A stretch of DNA of 64,000 bases from an uncultured Pirellulaceae bacterium (GTDB taxonomy: Bacteria; Planctomycetota; Planctomycetia; Pirellulales; Pirellulaceae), in NCBI GenBank assembly GCA_937941455.1, contig CALDHM010000013.1, positions 20,495-84,494 on the forward strand. The letters are read 5' to 3'. Below are positions 45,925 through 55,478 of this stretch, in pieces; position 1 is the first letter of the stretch, and every line of letters starts with the position of its first letter. The notes under the pieces were generated by a model that saw only the letters and a list, made by a program, of their open reading frames with translations, made no database searches and was not told where the DNA came from. The translations under genes and the position numbers were made by a program.

Positions 45925-48900
45925 TCAGCGATACAACGGCAGCAATCGATAATCGACCTCCAGCGAGAGCAGGTTCATCGTCGTCACATACAGGCGGCCA
46001 GCCATCAAGCCCCAGCGATCGGGGACCGGGTCGTAGGGATGCCAGCTACCCGCCAAATCGCCGGATTTCACTTGCGACTGGACCAGCAGCGGATGGAGGC
46101 GCGAGTTCCATGTTCGCCAGCGGTCATCGCCGATGTGCCGCAGCACTTGAGTCGCGTAGTACCAATAGTAGGTGTCACGCTGCTCGATCGAGTCCATGCC
46201 GGGTGGCGACTGCAGGAGATAATCCGCGGCGGCCAGCGCGCGCGGGTCGGTCGTTTCCCACCCGAGGTAGAACCGCATCAGTAGGCCAACGCCGGTCATT
46301 GCCGGCGAGGCTTGCTGCTGCTGACGTTGCTGGTCGGGGGCGAACGGATCGTAACGGAATCGTCCCTCTTGAATTGGATCGCGAGCCAAGTCGAGCCAAG
46401 TGCCGATTTTTTGCCACGTCGCCTCGCGCACCGGCAAGCCCGCCAGCCGGCCGCTTTGCAATGCCATCAAAACCCAGCCCGTCACTGAGGTGTCTGAGCG
46501 GCGGTCTCGCAGCGCGGCGTAGTAGCGCCAACCGCCGAGAGTGCGATCCTGAGTTTGCTCGAGATAAGCGATGGCGCGAATGCACGGCTCGCGCAGGACG
46601 GGATCGCGAGTCATGCCGTAGGCCTCGGTCAGAGCGAGCGTTGCGATGGCATGCGAGTAGAAACGGGCACTGCGATTCGATTGAGGATCCCCCTCGACGA
46701 ACAAGCATCCATCGCTTCCTTGATGATCGATCAGCCACGACAGGCCGCGCTCGATGACAGCTGCGTATTGGTATTCCCGATGGGTGTAGCCCGCACCCTG
46801 AAAAGCTAAAAGAGCCAAGCCGGTCGCCGCGGCATCGCTGCGAAATTGATGAGCCATCCGCGGAACGTCTGCGTCGAAATCCTCCAAGGCCCATTTGCCG
46901 TCACTGTGCTGGTACCGGGCCAAGAACTGCAATCCCAACTCAATAGCGGGCTCGGTCGTCGGCCCCCCCCCACCGGCAGCATCGCGATTGCGAAATGGCT
47001 CCGATGGCGCGGTGACATTCGTCCGCGATGGGGGCACGGTAACTAGCTGATCGCGTTGAAATCGGTCTTGCGATTCCGGCATGACCAACCGCGAATCTCG
47101 AGTCGCGGGTCGCGACAGAGTGCCGGCGTCGAGCGAATCTGCGGCGGCCAATCCGCCGGGACCGGCCGGAGCGGCCAGGGGACTTTTCACGGGTGCCGCC
47201 AGACGAACGCTGTCGACGTTCGACGCTTCGGCAGCTAGAGCAGAACCCACACCCTCGCTCCGCATGATTTCGGTGCCGGCTGTCGCCATTTCGGTGGTCG
47301 GTGCGGCTGTTCCGCGGTCGGTGCGGCCGCGGGAAAGCTCAGTGGCTGACTCGCGCTGCGCCGCGACGATCGCTTGGTCGAGCGGGCCGGTGGCGCGGTG
47401 GAGTGGACCAGTTGAACTATCGACCGTCGCGGCTAGCGGAGCATCCGCGGTTCGCCGAGTCGCTCCGCCTGGGGCGGCGACCGCCCGATCTTCAGCCGTT
47501 ACGGTCGAATCGACAGCTGATTTGCGGCGTGTGTCGTCGGTCTCGGTCGCGCGCGACGACGCGGTGGACTGGATTTTTGCGCTCTCAGTCGGGGCGCGAG
47601 AGCGTGCCGTTCGTCGATTGCCCGACAGATTTTCGGTGCTTTTTTCAGACGCTGCCGCAGTGGTCGATTCCCTTTCGCGATCCTCTCGACGAGTTGCCGA
47701 CAGAGCGTTGCCTTGCATTTCGCTGGCCCGCGCTGACTCGCGAAGATCGGCCGGAGTCGCCGTGTGTTGGGGCGAACGTGAAAGGTTGGAGCCGGCGGCG
47801 CGAAGGGATTCTGCCACGTGTTCCTCGGGCTGAGCCGCCGACGATTGCGCACTGCGCGAGGAACCAGGTGGACTGGTGACCGCCGGGCCTTGTTGGGCTA
47901 CGTCGAGGGAGGGCGTATGGCCTGAATTTTCGCGGTCGTTTCGGCGAGCTTCAACGTTGGTCCAAGGTCCGATTTCTGGATTGCCACCACCGCTGACGAC
48001 AGCTCGTTCGGGTTCGTTTTCAGCGACGGATTTGACGGCGCCTGTGTCGAGGAGACTCTGGCCCGCTTCGGCGGCGATGCGCTGGGAAGCGTGCGGCAAC
48101 GCGGACGAAAACTCGGCAGCCGATGATTCGGCGGTGCTTGCCTCGGGGAATCGCTCGCCGCGCAGTTTGGCAGGCATTGTGGTATTGGCTTGCTGCGCGG
48201 TCGAGGGAGCTCGTTCGGTGGCGACCGAACGTCGCTCGGTTGAGGCCGTTTGAGCGATTAAGGATTCGGTGACATTTGCGGCTAGGGTCGCCTCGCGCCG
48301 CGCGGCAGCCGACGGAGCCGCGGCGGCGCCGCGAGATGATTGAGCGTCCGGGCTGAAATTGCGCTGCCGTTGGGCTAGCTCCGCATTTTGTTCGCCGCGC
48401 GTCGAGGCCGTATCCGCCATTTTCGGCTGCACGCGCGGGGTGGTCGCTGAGGTGGGGGATGGTGCAGGGGATTCCAGCGGCGTGGTGGTGGTGGGTTGGG
48501 CGCTGGTTTCGATCAGAGCCCGAGCCGGACGAGGAGCCTCGTCAAGGGCGGCCAGTCGATTCGCGCTGTCGGTTGGTTCGCGGCGGGGACTGGTTAGAGG
48601 CTGAGCAGCTACCTCATCGCGGGGCGGCTCCGGCAAAGAAACGGTAGAGCGATCGGCCAGCTGTTGTGGCTCCACGCTGCGCGCTGGTTCCGGACTAGCC
48701 GCCTCGGCCCTAGTGACGCTGGTCCGGTTGGTTGGCTGTGAATCACCGGTGCTCGGGACCGCGGCCGTTTGACGAATCTCCACGGAGCGATTGCGCTGTC
48801 GGGCGGAGGGGGAACGCTCGGCAGGCGCCTCGCTGGCCGACGGGGTTTCGGCAGCGGCACGTTCCAACGACGAAGCGGAATTGGCCGACATTTGGTTGGT

Positions 48901-49674
48901 TTCGCGCGGGGGTTCGATACTGCGCAGGCTCGACGAGGGCTGCGCGGCGGAGCCTTCCCGTTCAGTGGGCAGCGGCGCAGCGGCGACGGCGGGACGAGCC
49001 CGAGCGGTCATGGATTCACCGCGCTCAAGTGGGCTAGCGCCCGAGGTCGGGGCGACAGCCGACTCGCTGCGACTCCGCTGCGATGGGCTTTCGGCCATCG
49101 CCAGCGCCGGCGTGGCCGGCTGCTCGCGGCATGTCAATGCGGACTCGCTGGCCGTAGTCGTGGGCAGCAATTGCGGTTCGGCCGCGGATTTCGTCACGCG
49201 CTCGTGGCGAACTGGTTCTGCTTCGATTGCCGTCTCGTCGACGGGAAGTGCCGCATTGGCTGGTGGCCAAGGAACGATGTCCCGTTGCCGCTGCACGAAC
49301 ACGACACGTTCGCTGCGCTGTGGCGTCGTGACGATTTCTTGACTGGGGTTGGTGGTCGGAAAAATCTGGGTGAAGGCAGCTGCCAGTACAATCAGCAAAT
49401 GAATGGCGAGACTGCACAGCGCCGCGAATTGCAGGGCCCGGCGGATAAGTCGGCTAGCGATGCGTTGCATCAGGAGAAGGCAGATGCCGACAACGAGGGG
49501 CAAGGCCAAGAGGGTACCCCACAGCCACGGTCCCCTCAGCAAAACGGCAACGACACCGGCAGCCAAGGAAGCGGTCACGCACAATGCGATCGCCAGCGGC
49601 CACAATTCCGTTTCCAGCAATCCGTCCGGTGGTGGTGGTGGGAGTTTGCGAATGATCGTGCGAGTTCGTTTCAC
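45925..49674 (-). CDS. Large membrane protein with long disordered linker and alpha/alpha-toroid C-terminus
   Basis: Protein of 1249 residues, GTG start at 49674, 33 bases after exbD on the same strand. Three to four membrane segments lie in the first 110 residues (LWPLAIALCVTASLAAGVV, TLLALPLVVGICLLL, CSLAIHLLIVLAAAF). Residues about 130-900 are low-complexity, rich in Ala, Ser, Thr, Glu and Arg with few hydrophobics, thus likely disordered. The C-terminal 340 residues resemble the alpha/alpha-toroid of terpene cyclases and prenyltransferases: ELGLQFLARYQHSDGKWALE, RGLSWLIDHQGSDGCLFVEG, AIAYLEQTQDRTLGGWRYYA. The DxDD motif of cyclases was not seen. With ExbD this may be a Ton/Tol-like energised complex; inferred. 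Confidence 0.75.
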   Translation of the reverse strand: MKRTRTIIRKLPPPPPDGLLETELWPLAIALCVTASLAAGVVAVLLRGPWLWGTLLALPLVVGICLLLMQRIASRLIRRALQFAALCSLAIHLLIVLAAAFTQIFPTTNPSQEIVTTPQRSERVVFVQRQRDIVPWPPANAALPVDETAIEAEPVRHERVTKSAAEPQLLPTTTASESALTCREQPATPALAMAESPSQRSRSESAVAPTSGASPLERGESMTARARPAVAAAPLPTEREGSAAQPSSSLRSIEPPRETNQMSANSASSLERAAAETPSASEAPAERSPSARQRNRSVEIRQTAAVPSTGDSQPTNRTSVTRAEAASPEPARSVEPQQLADRSTVSLPEPPRDEVAAQPLTSPRREPTDSANRLAALDEAPRPARALIETSAQPTTTTPLESPAPSPTSATTPRVQPKMADTASTRGEQNAELAQRQRNFSPDAQSSRGAAAAPSAAARREATLAANVTESLIAQTASTERRSVATERAPSTAQQANTTMPAKLRGERFPEASTAESSAAEFSSALPHASQRIAAEAGQSLLDTGAVKSVAENEPERAVVSGGGNPEIGPWTNVEARRNDRENSGHTPSLDVAQQGPAVTSPPGSSRSAQSSAAQPEEHVAESLRAAGSNLSRSPQHTATPADLRESARASEMQGNALSATRREDRERESTTAAASEKSTENLSGNRRTARSRAPTESAKIQSTASSRATETDDTRRKSAVDSTVTAEDRAVAAPGGATRRTADAPLAATVDSSTGPLHRATGPLDQAIVAAQRESATELSRGRTDRGTAAPTTEMATAGTEIMRSEGVGSALAAEASNVDSVRLAAPVKSPLAAPAGPGGLAAADSLDAGTLSRPATRDSRLVMPESQDRFQRDQLVTVPPSRTNVTAPSEPFRNRDAAGGGGPTTEPAIELGLQFLARYQHSDGKWALEDFDADVPRMAHQFRSDAAATGLALLAFQGAGYTHREYQYAAVIERGLSWLIDHQGSDGCLFVEGDPQSNRSARFYSHAIATLALTEAYGMTRDPVLREPCIRAIAYLEQTQDRTLGGWRYYAALRDRRSDTSVTGWVLMALQSGRLAGLPVREATWQKIGTWLDLARDPIQEGRFRYDPFAPDQQRQQQQASPAMTGVGLLMRFYLGWETTDPRALAAADYLLQSPPGMDSIEQRDTYYWYYATQVLRHIGDDRWRTWNSRLHPLLVQSQVKSGDLAGSWHPYDPVPDRWGLMAGRLYVTTMNLLSLEVDYRLLPLYR

Positions 49675-49707
49675 GGTCGTGTCATCCGCGGCGCGGGCTC
49701 CGCAATC

Positions 49708-50124
49708 TTATTGGTCGGACTCGATCGCCGCCGAGTACTGCTGGATCCCCACTTTTTTGCAGAGCCCCAAGACGGCGGCGACATGTTCCCAATCGGTCTG
49801 ACGATCCCCCCGCACGACGACGGTTTGCGTGAGTGGGTTCGTGCGCTGGGCCTGCCGCAAGATTTGTTCGAGCTGTTCGATCGGCCGATACTCACCTTGG
49901 ACGAAGAACCGGCCGTCCTTGTCGATATTGACGATCAATTCTTGAGGTTGAAAGATCGCGGGCAAGGCCTCGCTGATGTTAGGCAAGTCGAGATCGAGTT
50001 GGGGTTCTTCGTCCGCGATGCGGCTGGCGACGAGAAAAAAGATCAACAGCAGGAAAACGCAGTCGATCAGTGGCATCAGATTCACCGCGGAGATGGCCGA
50101 ACGCTTGGGAAGCATCACAGGCAT
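49708..50124 (-). CDS. exbD: ExbD/TolR-family biopolymer transport protein
   Basis: Small inner-membrane protein of 138 residues from ATG 50124; the open frame continues 40 residues upstream without a signal. The single membrane segment carries the proton-path Asp in AVNLMPLIDCVFLLLIFFLV (LIDCVF). The periplasmic part includes ELIVNIDKDGRFFVQGEYRP and TVVVRGDRQTDWEHVAAVLG, typical of ExbD. It normally works with ExbB; the only ExbB/TolQ-type gene in the window is 11 kb away (61049). It is probably cotranscribed with the 1249-residue protein gene downstream. Confidence 0.9.
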   Translation of the reverse strand: MPVMLPKRSAISAVNLMPLIDCVFLLLIFFLVASRIADEEPQLDLDLPNISEALPAIFQPQELIVNIDKDGRFFVQGEYRPIEQLEQILRQAQRTNPLTQTVVVRGDRQTDWEHVAAVLGLCKKVGIQQYSAAIESDQ

Positions 50125-50381
50125 GACAGAGATCTCAGTTTGATTGGAAATACGAACAGGGGAGGACCGCGTTACCGTGTGGATCCTGCGACGAATGGCT
50201 TTCGGGACAAGGGATTGTGTGAAACTCAATTTACGTGTCGGCACAAATTCCGGTTCGCCTTGTCAGTATCTTAAATGTAGCCAATCCGCCAGAGTTTCAG
50301 AATTTTCAGAAGTTTGTCGGCAGGCCCGTGACCTTTACGGGCAACAATCCCGCCGGGATTCGCAGGACGGCGAGAGGGAGA

Positions 50382-51092
50382 TTAACCGAAGACGGCTTTT
50401 TCCATCGCTTGGAGGCGGGCCTCGACAGCTTCTAAAGCATTCTCCAGCTTGGCGATCTTTGCGTGCAGTTCCTCGTGACTTTCAATTGACTCGGTAGGCT
50501 CAGCAGCTCCACCACGGGAGGTCCCGACCCCTTTGGCTGCGTTCACTTGGTCCCGCACCTTGGCTAATTCTTCCGGACGGTACAAGTTGTGAGTCACCAT
50601 TTGCCCGCGGCCCGGAGGCGTCAATTCAACGATCAAGTCCTTGGCCAAAAGGCGGTCCAAGATGGCTCGCAATTCATCCTGGCTGGCGATTTCTTGCATC
50701 CGTGAGGCGCGCATCCGCAATTCGCCCACGGTCTGTTGGCCGCGGAGCAACAATTCCGCCAAAACGGCCAACTCGATTTTGTCGACCGGGAGCCACTCGT
50801 ACGCCAGATGCTTGAATTTCGGAACCCGGCCATCGGCGTGCACCTCCATCACCGCTTGGCAGGCCCGCAAGCGGTCCAAGGCGTCTTGCACCTCGTCGGG
50901 ATTGAAATTTGTGAGCGGATAACGATTGGTCTTCTGATTGCAGGCCGTGGTGACGGCATTGAGGGTCATCGGATAAAGTTCAGGAGTTGTTTTCGATTTT
51001 TCGATCAACACTCCCACGACGCGCCGTTCGGTACGGTCGAGCGGACGCCAGGTCTGCTTGCACGGTTCCGCTGCGGATTGACCATCACTCAT
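50382..51092 (-). CDS. yceH: DUF480 protein YceH
   Basis: Protein of 236 residues from ATG 51092 (a GTG immediately before is possible). The conserved DUF480 opening is LDRTERRVVGVLIEKSKTTP followed by ELYPMTLNAVTTACNQKTNR, two winged-helix modules, and KHLAYEWLPVDKIELAVLAE. The C-terminus (KIAKLENALEAVEARLQAME) is a short coiled coil. The molecular function is not established in what I know. No operon partner is obvious; lpxK starts divergently 113 bases away. Confidence 0.93.
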   Translation of the reverse strand: MSDGQSAAEPCKQTWRPLDRTERRVVGVLIEKSKTTPELYPMTLNAVTTACNQKTNRYPLTNFNPDEVQDALDRLRACQAVMEVHADGRVPKFKHLAYEWLPVDKIELAVLAELLLRGQQTVGELRMRASRMQEIASQDELRAILDRLLAKDLIVELTPPGRGQMVTHNLYRPEELAKVRDQVNAAKGVGTSRGGAAEPTESIESHEELHAKIAKLENALEAVEARLQAMEKAVFG

Positions 51093-51204
51093 CACTGTGT
51101 TCCCATGAGGTTCTATACTCTACACAGGCCGGGAATTTCCACGGCTGACGACAAGGGGTATTCTAGTAGACTTTATCCTTCAATCGCTACGGCTGATCGG
51201 CTGC

Positions 51205-52284
51205 ATGAATCGGGAACGCCGCCTTATCGAAATCATTTCTGGGCAAGATCGCTCGGTAGGGGCGTGGTTACTACGCGGAGTGTTGCGGGTGGCTAGCTGG
51301 TGCTATGCCGTGACAGTATCCGTGCGTAATTGGACTTACGATTGGGGGATTCGCTCGGCGATTCGCGCCGAAATACCGGTGATCTCCGTTGGCAATATGA
51401 CCACGGGGGGAACAGGAAAAACACCTGTGGTGATGTATGTCGCACGCCTTTGCCGGCAGCGGGGCCGGCGTGTCGCGATTCTCAGTCGCGGCTATCGCGC
51501 TCTGGTCGGCAGCATGGAAAATGATGAAGCCCGCGAGCTCATGGAGCGATTGCCCGATGTGCCCCTGCTGTTGGGGGCCGATCGCGTTGAGTCGGCACGA
51601 ATCGCCGCCATGGAATTGGAAATGGAATTGTGCCTGCTCGATGATGGCTACCAGCATCGGCGTTTGCATCGAAACGCGGATATCGTGCTCATTGACGCGC
51701 TGGTTCCATTCGGCTACGGATACTGCTTGCCGCGCGGATTGTTGCGCGAACCGCTGCGCGGCTTGGCGCGCGCCGATGTGTTGTTGATCACTCGAGCCGA
51801 GGCGGTCAGCTCCGAGGAATGCCAGCGGATCACGACGACACTGCGGCGGTGGAATCGCCATGCTCCGGTGCTCGCATGCCGGATGGAACCAATCGGCTGG
51901 CTGCGCGCCGATGGCCAACGCGAAGGTTTGCATCGATTCGCAGGCCAGCCCGTGGCGATGCTGTGCGCGATCGGCAACCCCGGCGGATTTCGAAGTTCTC
52001 TCCAGCGGCTGGGCCTGACAATTGTTGGCGAGTTTATCTTTGAGGATCATCACGAGTACACGGCTGAAGAGTTGAATGGTGTCTACGCGCAAGCGATTCA
52101 GCGACAAGCCGAGTTGATCCTGTGTACCCATAAGGATTTGGTCAAGATCCGGCGCAATCGCGTGGGCACATTGCCGCTGTGGGCGCTTGAGATCGAGGCG
52201 TGTCTGGGGGACGAAGAGGTGGAGTTACAGAAAATCTTGAATTCTGTTCTGGAGTCAGAGTCGAATACCATGCCTTGTCCCTAA
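51205..52284 (+). CDS. lpxK: Tetraacyldisaccharide 4'-kinase LpxK
   Basis: Inner-membrane-associated enzyme of 359 residues that phosphorylates the 4' position of lipid A precursor. The P-loop-like motif [20 protein letters not shown] (near residue 63) and ILSRGYRA are diagnostic; the downstream [21 protein letters not shown] with the paired Asp and the Mg/ATP region completes the match. A hydrophobic stretch near residues 15-35 could associate with the membrane. Its presence implies a lipid A-containing outer membrane. Start ATG 51205. Confidence 0.95.
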   Translation: MNRERRLIEIISGQDRSVGAWLLRGVLRVASWCYAVTVSVRNWTYDWGIRSAIRAEIPVISVGNMTTGGTGKTPVVMYVARLCRQRGRRVAILSRGYRALVGSMENDEARELMERLPDVPLLLGADRVESARIAAMELEMELCLLDDGYQHRRLHRNADIVLIDALVPFGYGYCLPRGLLREPLRGLARADVLLITRAEAVSSEECQRITTTLRRWNRHAPVLACRMEPIGWLRADGQREGLHRFAGQPVAMLCAIGNPGGFRSSLQRLGLTIVGEFIFEDHHEYTAEELNGVYAQAIQRQAELILCTHKDLVKIRRNRVGTLPLWALEIEACLGDEEVELQKILNSVLESESNTMPCP

Positions 52285-52295
52285 ACGATTATCTG

Positions 52296-52360
52296 GAACG
52301 CGTTAACGTGCGGTTTTCCGGAGAACCACGGGCTCGCGCTCTGCGGCTGACAGGTTTGGG
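52296..52360 (+). repeat. Dispersed repeat family 1, copy B
   Basis: GAACGCGTTAACGTGCGGTT, then AACCACGGGCTCGCGCTCTG and CGGCTGACAGGTTTGGG. It is downstream of lpxK and upstream of the convergent chain-length protein gene; it aligns with the copy at 14304 over its full length. Confidence 0.6.
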
Positions 52361-52368
52361 CACCTAGC

Positions 52369-54354
52369 CTAACTCTCATGCGGTTGACGCTTGATCGAAT
52401 GGGTTAATCGATCGAGGCGATCTTGAAGTTCCTGTTGTTTTTCCGACATGCGCGATTCATTGCCGGAAGCGAGTCCCGAGTCGGTAGGTGATGCCTGAGA
52501 TTTTTTGGAAGCATTGCTGCGCGCACTGGACGGGTGGTCGGAATCCCAGTTGTCCACGCCGTTATCGGAATACTTGACGTTGTCCGATTGGCGAGCTTGG
52601 TGCGCCAGTTCGGTGAAAACCTTCATGGTGTATTCCAGGAGGCGGTCTTCCTCGTGAGGAAGCTGGGGCTCATTGCCATGAGAATCGCTTGATGCCGCAG
52701 TTTCCTCAGAAGGGGTGAACCGCCAAGTTGATGGATCAGGGATATCGTCCGACGCATTCGCTGGTTTGTCTTGAAGTTGCTGTCGCGTTTCAACGGCAGG
52801 CGAAGCGGTTCCCTCGGAGGACTTCGTTGTTGATTTTTCGGAGGAACGGTCGACCTCGATGGCCGTTTTGTCAGACCATTTGACGATTTCCGCAGGACGA
52901 GTCGCTGGTCGGACCGTGCCGCTGCCGAAGGCTCGTAATGGCGGATTCGCGGGTGCCGCCGTTTGAGCCACTTTCGTGCTCTGTTTGGCCAATGGTCCGT
53001 AGGCCAGCTTATTAAATTGTTTCTTGACCGCAGTTGAAAACGTTCGCAACGTGGGGCCCCATTGGGGGTCGTCGTTGAGTACGGCGATGCCCAAGCCTAG
53101 CAGCCCCCCCCCCAGGAGGCCCAGCAGAACCAGGAATGCACGAGACGTACCTTTCGGTTTAGTGGCCAGCTCGGGTGGACCGACGATCGAGACAAGGCTG
53201 ACCTTGTCGGCCGTGCTCGCCAGCGACTGGATCTCCGAGAGATTAGTTTGCAGCTTGCTCAGAGCCTCCAGCCGCTGGCTGAGGTCGTTGGTGAGCTGCT
53301 GGAAGTCGACGCGCCGTTCGTTGATCGACAACATGCGTTGCTCGTACTTGGCCTCTTCATTTTGGAAGAATTCCACTTGCGATTTGGCCAGTTCCATTTG
53401 GGTGCGGAGCGATTCCTCGATCAGTTCGATTTCGCTCGCGATCTGGAGCTCCAGATTCTCGATGGCCTGTTGTGCCCCTTTGACGCGCGGATGATCGGGG
53501 AGCAGCGTTCCGGCAAGCGTGTTGTAAGCCAGCTTCGCCTCATTCAAGCCATCGGTGAGTTTTCGCAGCGCCGGTTGCTGTTGCACTAATTCGTTGTTGC
53601 GAACGAAAGAACGTTGTGGTTGGGCTCGCGCCTCGCGGAGCAATTGCAGCTGTTTCTCGCAAGTTTGTAACTCCGTTTGAAAACGGCGCTTTTCGGTTTT
53701 GATATTTTCGATCACTCGTTGCAACTCGAAGGAACCTTGCGAATCCTTGAACGAACGGAGCGACTCCAAATCAATACCAGCGGCACCGACCAATTCGCGG
53801 ACTGGGGCGGCGACGGCTTCGAATTCCGTGCGGGCTTGGTTGTATTGAAGTTGCAGTTCCCGCTCCATACTCCGCAGTACATCCATGCGGAACATTCGCA
53901 AATGGACTTCGATCTGTTCGGAAAGCCGCTCGGCGAAAACCTTGGCCGATTCTGGAGTGGCTTGGTAAACGCTCAACACCACCACATCGGTTTTGCCAAA
54001 GTCGCTGCCGTTGGGAGCCAACAGCGACACGAGTTCCCGCGTCTGGTCGACCAGCGCCGCCGAGGGCCAGGCGTCGGATTCGGCCTTGTCGGGATAAGTT
54101 CGCCGAAGGGCCTCGCGAATCACCGACGATTTTTTCGCGATGTGCAACAAGGTTTCTTGGGCGTTTTTGAGCGATTCTTGGGAAGGGAATCGGCCCGGCT
54201 TGAAAGACTGCCCGAGCAGATCGTCACGGAGGAGCATCGTCTGGGAGGCCCGCCACCGTTTTTGCGTGAGCAATGCGTAGACCACTGATATCGACGCGCA
54301 GATAAGCATCGTCGTGATCAAGATGTTCTTGTTACGCGAACAGAAATCAATCAC
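52369..54354 (-). CDS. Wzz/GumC-like polysaccharide chain-length protein
   Basis: Protein of 661 residues, GTG start at 54354. The topology is a membrane segment (ILITTMLICASISVVYALLT), a Wzz-type periplasmic domain, long coiled coils, and a second membrane segment (TSRAFLVLLGLLGGGLLGLG) near residue 400. Helical parts include LQLQYNQARTEFEAVAAPVR and EIELIEESLRTQMELAKSQV. The C-terminal 230 residues are polar, Ser/Lys/Asp-rich, and lack the Walker motifs of the fused tyrosine kinases. It probably controls length or export of an exopolysaccharide; no polymerase or flippase gene is in the window. Confidence 0.85.
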   Translation of the reverse strand: MIDFCSRNKNILITTMLICASISVVYALLTQKRWRASQTMLLRDDLLGQSFKPGRFPSQESLKNAQETLLHIAKKSSVIREALRRTYPDKAESDAWPSAALVDQTRELVSLLAPNGSDFGKTDVVVLSVYQATPESAKVFAERLSEQIEVHLRMFRMDVLRSMERELQLQYNQARTEFEAVAAPVRELVGAAGIDLESLRSFKDSQGSFELQRVIENIKTEKRRFQTELQTCEKQLQLLREARAQPQRSFVRNNELVQQQPALRKLTDGLNEAKLAYNTLAGTLLPDHPRVKGAQQAIENLELQIASEIELIEESLRTQMELAKSQVEFFQNEEAKYEQRMLSINERRVDFQQLTNDLSQRLEALSKLQTNLSEIQSLASTADKVSLVSIVGPPELATKPKGTSRAFLVLLGLLGGGLLGLGIAVLNDDPQWGPTLRTFSTAVKKQFNKLAYGPLAKQSTKVAQTAAPANPPLRAFGSGTVRPATRPAEIVKWSDKTAIEVDRSSEKSTTKSSEGTASPAVETRQQLQDKPANASDDIPDPSTWRFTPSEETAASSDSHGNEPQLPHEEDRLLEYTMKVFTELAHQARQSDNVKYSDNGVDNWDSDHPSSARSNASKKSQASPTDSGLASGNESRMSEKQQELQDRLDRLTHSIKRQPHES

Positions 54355-54889
54355 AGATACGAGGGAAGGTCTGAGTTAAATTGATTATGCAGACACGAAT
54401 CACCTGATCGTGGTGAATGTCGTGACCGCGATCCCGGATAGGCGGCGATCGAAAAATTGGTTGCTCAACGCGATGATGTGCACGCATGTCCGCCATGAAC
54501 GCATCCATCAAATGGCCAGCTCAATTCGGTAGCCGCCGATCGTCAGCGGATCAGGTCAGGTCACGTATCTCCTATTTCGGATTTGCCCCGCGGGAGAATC
54601 GCTAAAAACGGATTAACCCGAATTCCATGAAACATTGCGCACGTTACGACCTGTACAATCCGCAAAGTTTGCGCCGTTTGACAGTGCTGGCAAGCTGATC
54701 TGCTTACGAGGGATCACGTTTCGATGCTCGGAAACTCGCCGGGCGGTGAGGGCGATAACTCGGGTCACCGACTTGGCGAGAGGGTGCGCGGGGAGACACC
54801 GCAACAACGCGGCAAACTCAGAGCTCCTCCCAAACCTGTCAGCAGCAGTAACCCGAAGCGTACGCGAGAACCCGTTTCGGGAGAGGCTC
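54355..54889. other. Intergenic region with a family 2 repeat
   Basis: About 535 bases between the chain-length protein gene and a small minus-strand frame. It contains the family 2 copy at 54849-54895. Open frames here have no coding signal. No terminator or tRNA recognised. Confidence 0.45.
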
Positions 54890-54895
54890 TCAGCC
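54849..54895 (+). repeat. Dispersed repeat family 2, copy near 54.85 kb
   Basis: AACCCGAAGCGTACGCGAGA followed by a CCCGTTTCGGGAGAGGCT segment that matches the tail of the 44014 copy. The CCCG..CGGG parts can pair as a hairpin. It abuts the stop end of the small gene at 54890. Confidence 0.55.
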
Positions 54896-55426
54896 GTCGC
54901 CACGTGACCGATCCGTCGTTTCGTCCAGCCACAGCTCCGATCGCAGTAACAAGACGTTCGTGAAATGCTGGGGAAGTTCCAACTCGATGGCGAGACAGTT
55001 TTGGCCGCGCCTCAGCCTCGGCACGAGCGATTCGGTTTTCAAGGCCAAGGTAGTCGCTGACGTCTCGCTTCGGCTCCACTGGAGAGGCTGGTGGTTGAGG
55101 ATCACGACTCGGGGCACTACAGTAATTTCCGCCTCCCACCAGACCCGGCCTTCGGCGGTCAAGCCACTCGGCTGATTGAATCGGCGGAGTAATCGAATTG
55201 GCCCCGCAGGCAAGGTGATGGTGCGAGGCCATGGCCGTTCGGGGAATACGCGAACGCTGACTTCTTGTCGGCTGTCTCCTAATGTAAGCAATTCCCAAGG
55301 ACCGGCAAGACGAATGCGATGCAGGCCCGGTTTCAAACGAATGGCCCTTTCTTGAAGTCGAAGAGCTAGTCCCGACGCATTGCCAAACCGAAAGGTAGCA
55401 GATTTTCCAAGCGAGGTCCTCGGCAA
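54890..55426 (-). CDS. Small hypothetical protein downstream of the orphan pseudopilin
   Basis: 178 residues, TTG start at 55426 chosen because no ATG or GTG precedes; the frame remains open upstream into the end of the pseudopilin gene with coding-like composition (QGSQADKVPRKATEVEPTTF), so the true start may be earlier. The sequence has regular strand-like segments: ALRLQERAIRLKPGLHRIRL, VRVFPERPWPRTITLPAGPI, VWWEAEITVVPRVVILNHQP and CLAIELELPQHFTNVLLLRS. This suggests a beta-sandwich. There is no signal peptide or membrane segment from this start. It follows the pseudopilin gene by 52 bases on the same strand. Not recognised; a frameshifted remnant of a longer gene is an alternative. Confidence 0.4.
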   Translation of the reverse strand: MPRTSLGKSATFRFGNASGLALRLQERAIRLKPGLHRIRLAGPWELLTLGDSRQEVSVRVFPERPWPRTITLPAGPIRLLRRFNQPSGLTAEGRVWWEAEITVVPRVVILNHQPLQWSRSETSATTLALKTESLVPRLRRGQNCLAIELELPQHFTNVLLLRSELWLDETTDRSRGDG

Positions 55427-55478
55427 GAATGTAGTTGGTTCAACCTCGGTCGCCTTTCGGGGAACCTTATCAGCTTGG

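Noticed and set aside
48769..50274. 501-residue plus-strand open frame opposite the 1249-residue protein and exbD
   Set aside because: It is antisense to low-complexity coding DNA; open because of GC-rich repeats and lacking a ribosome-binding site.
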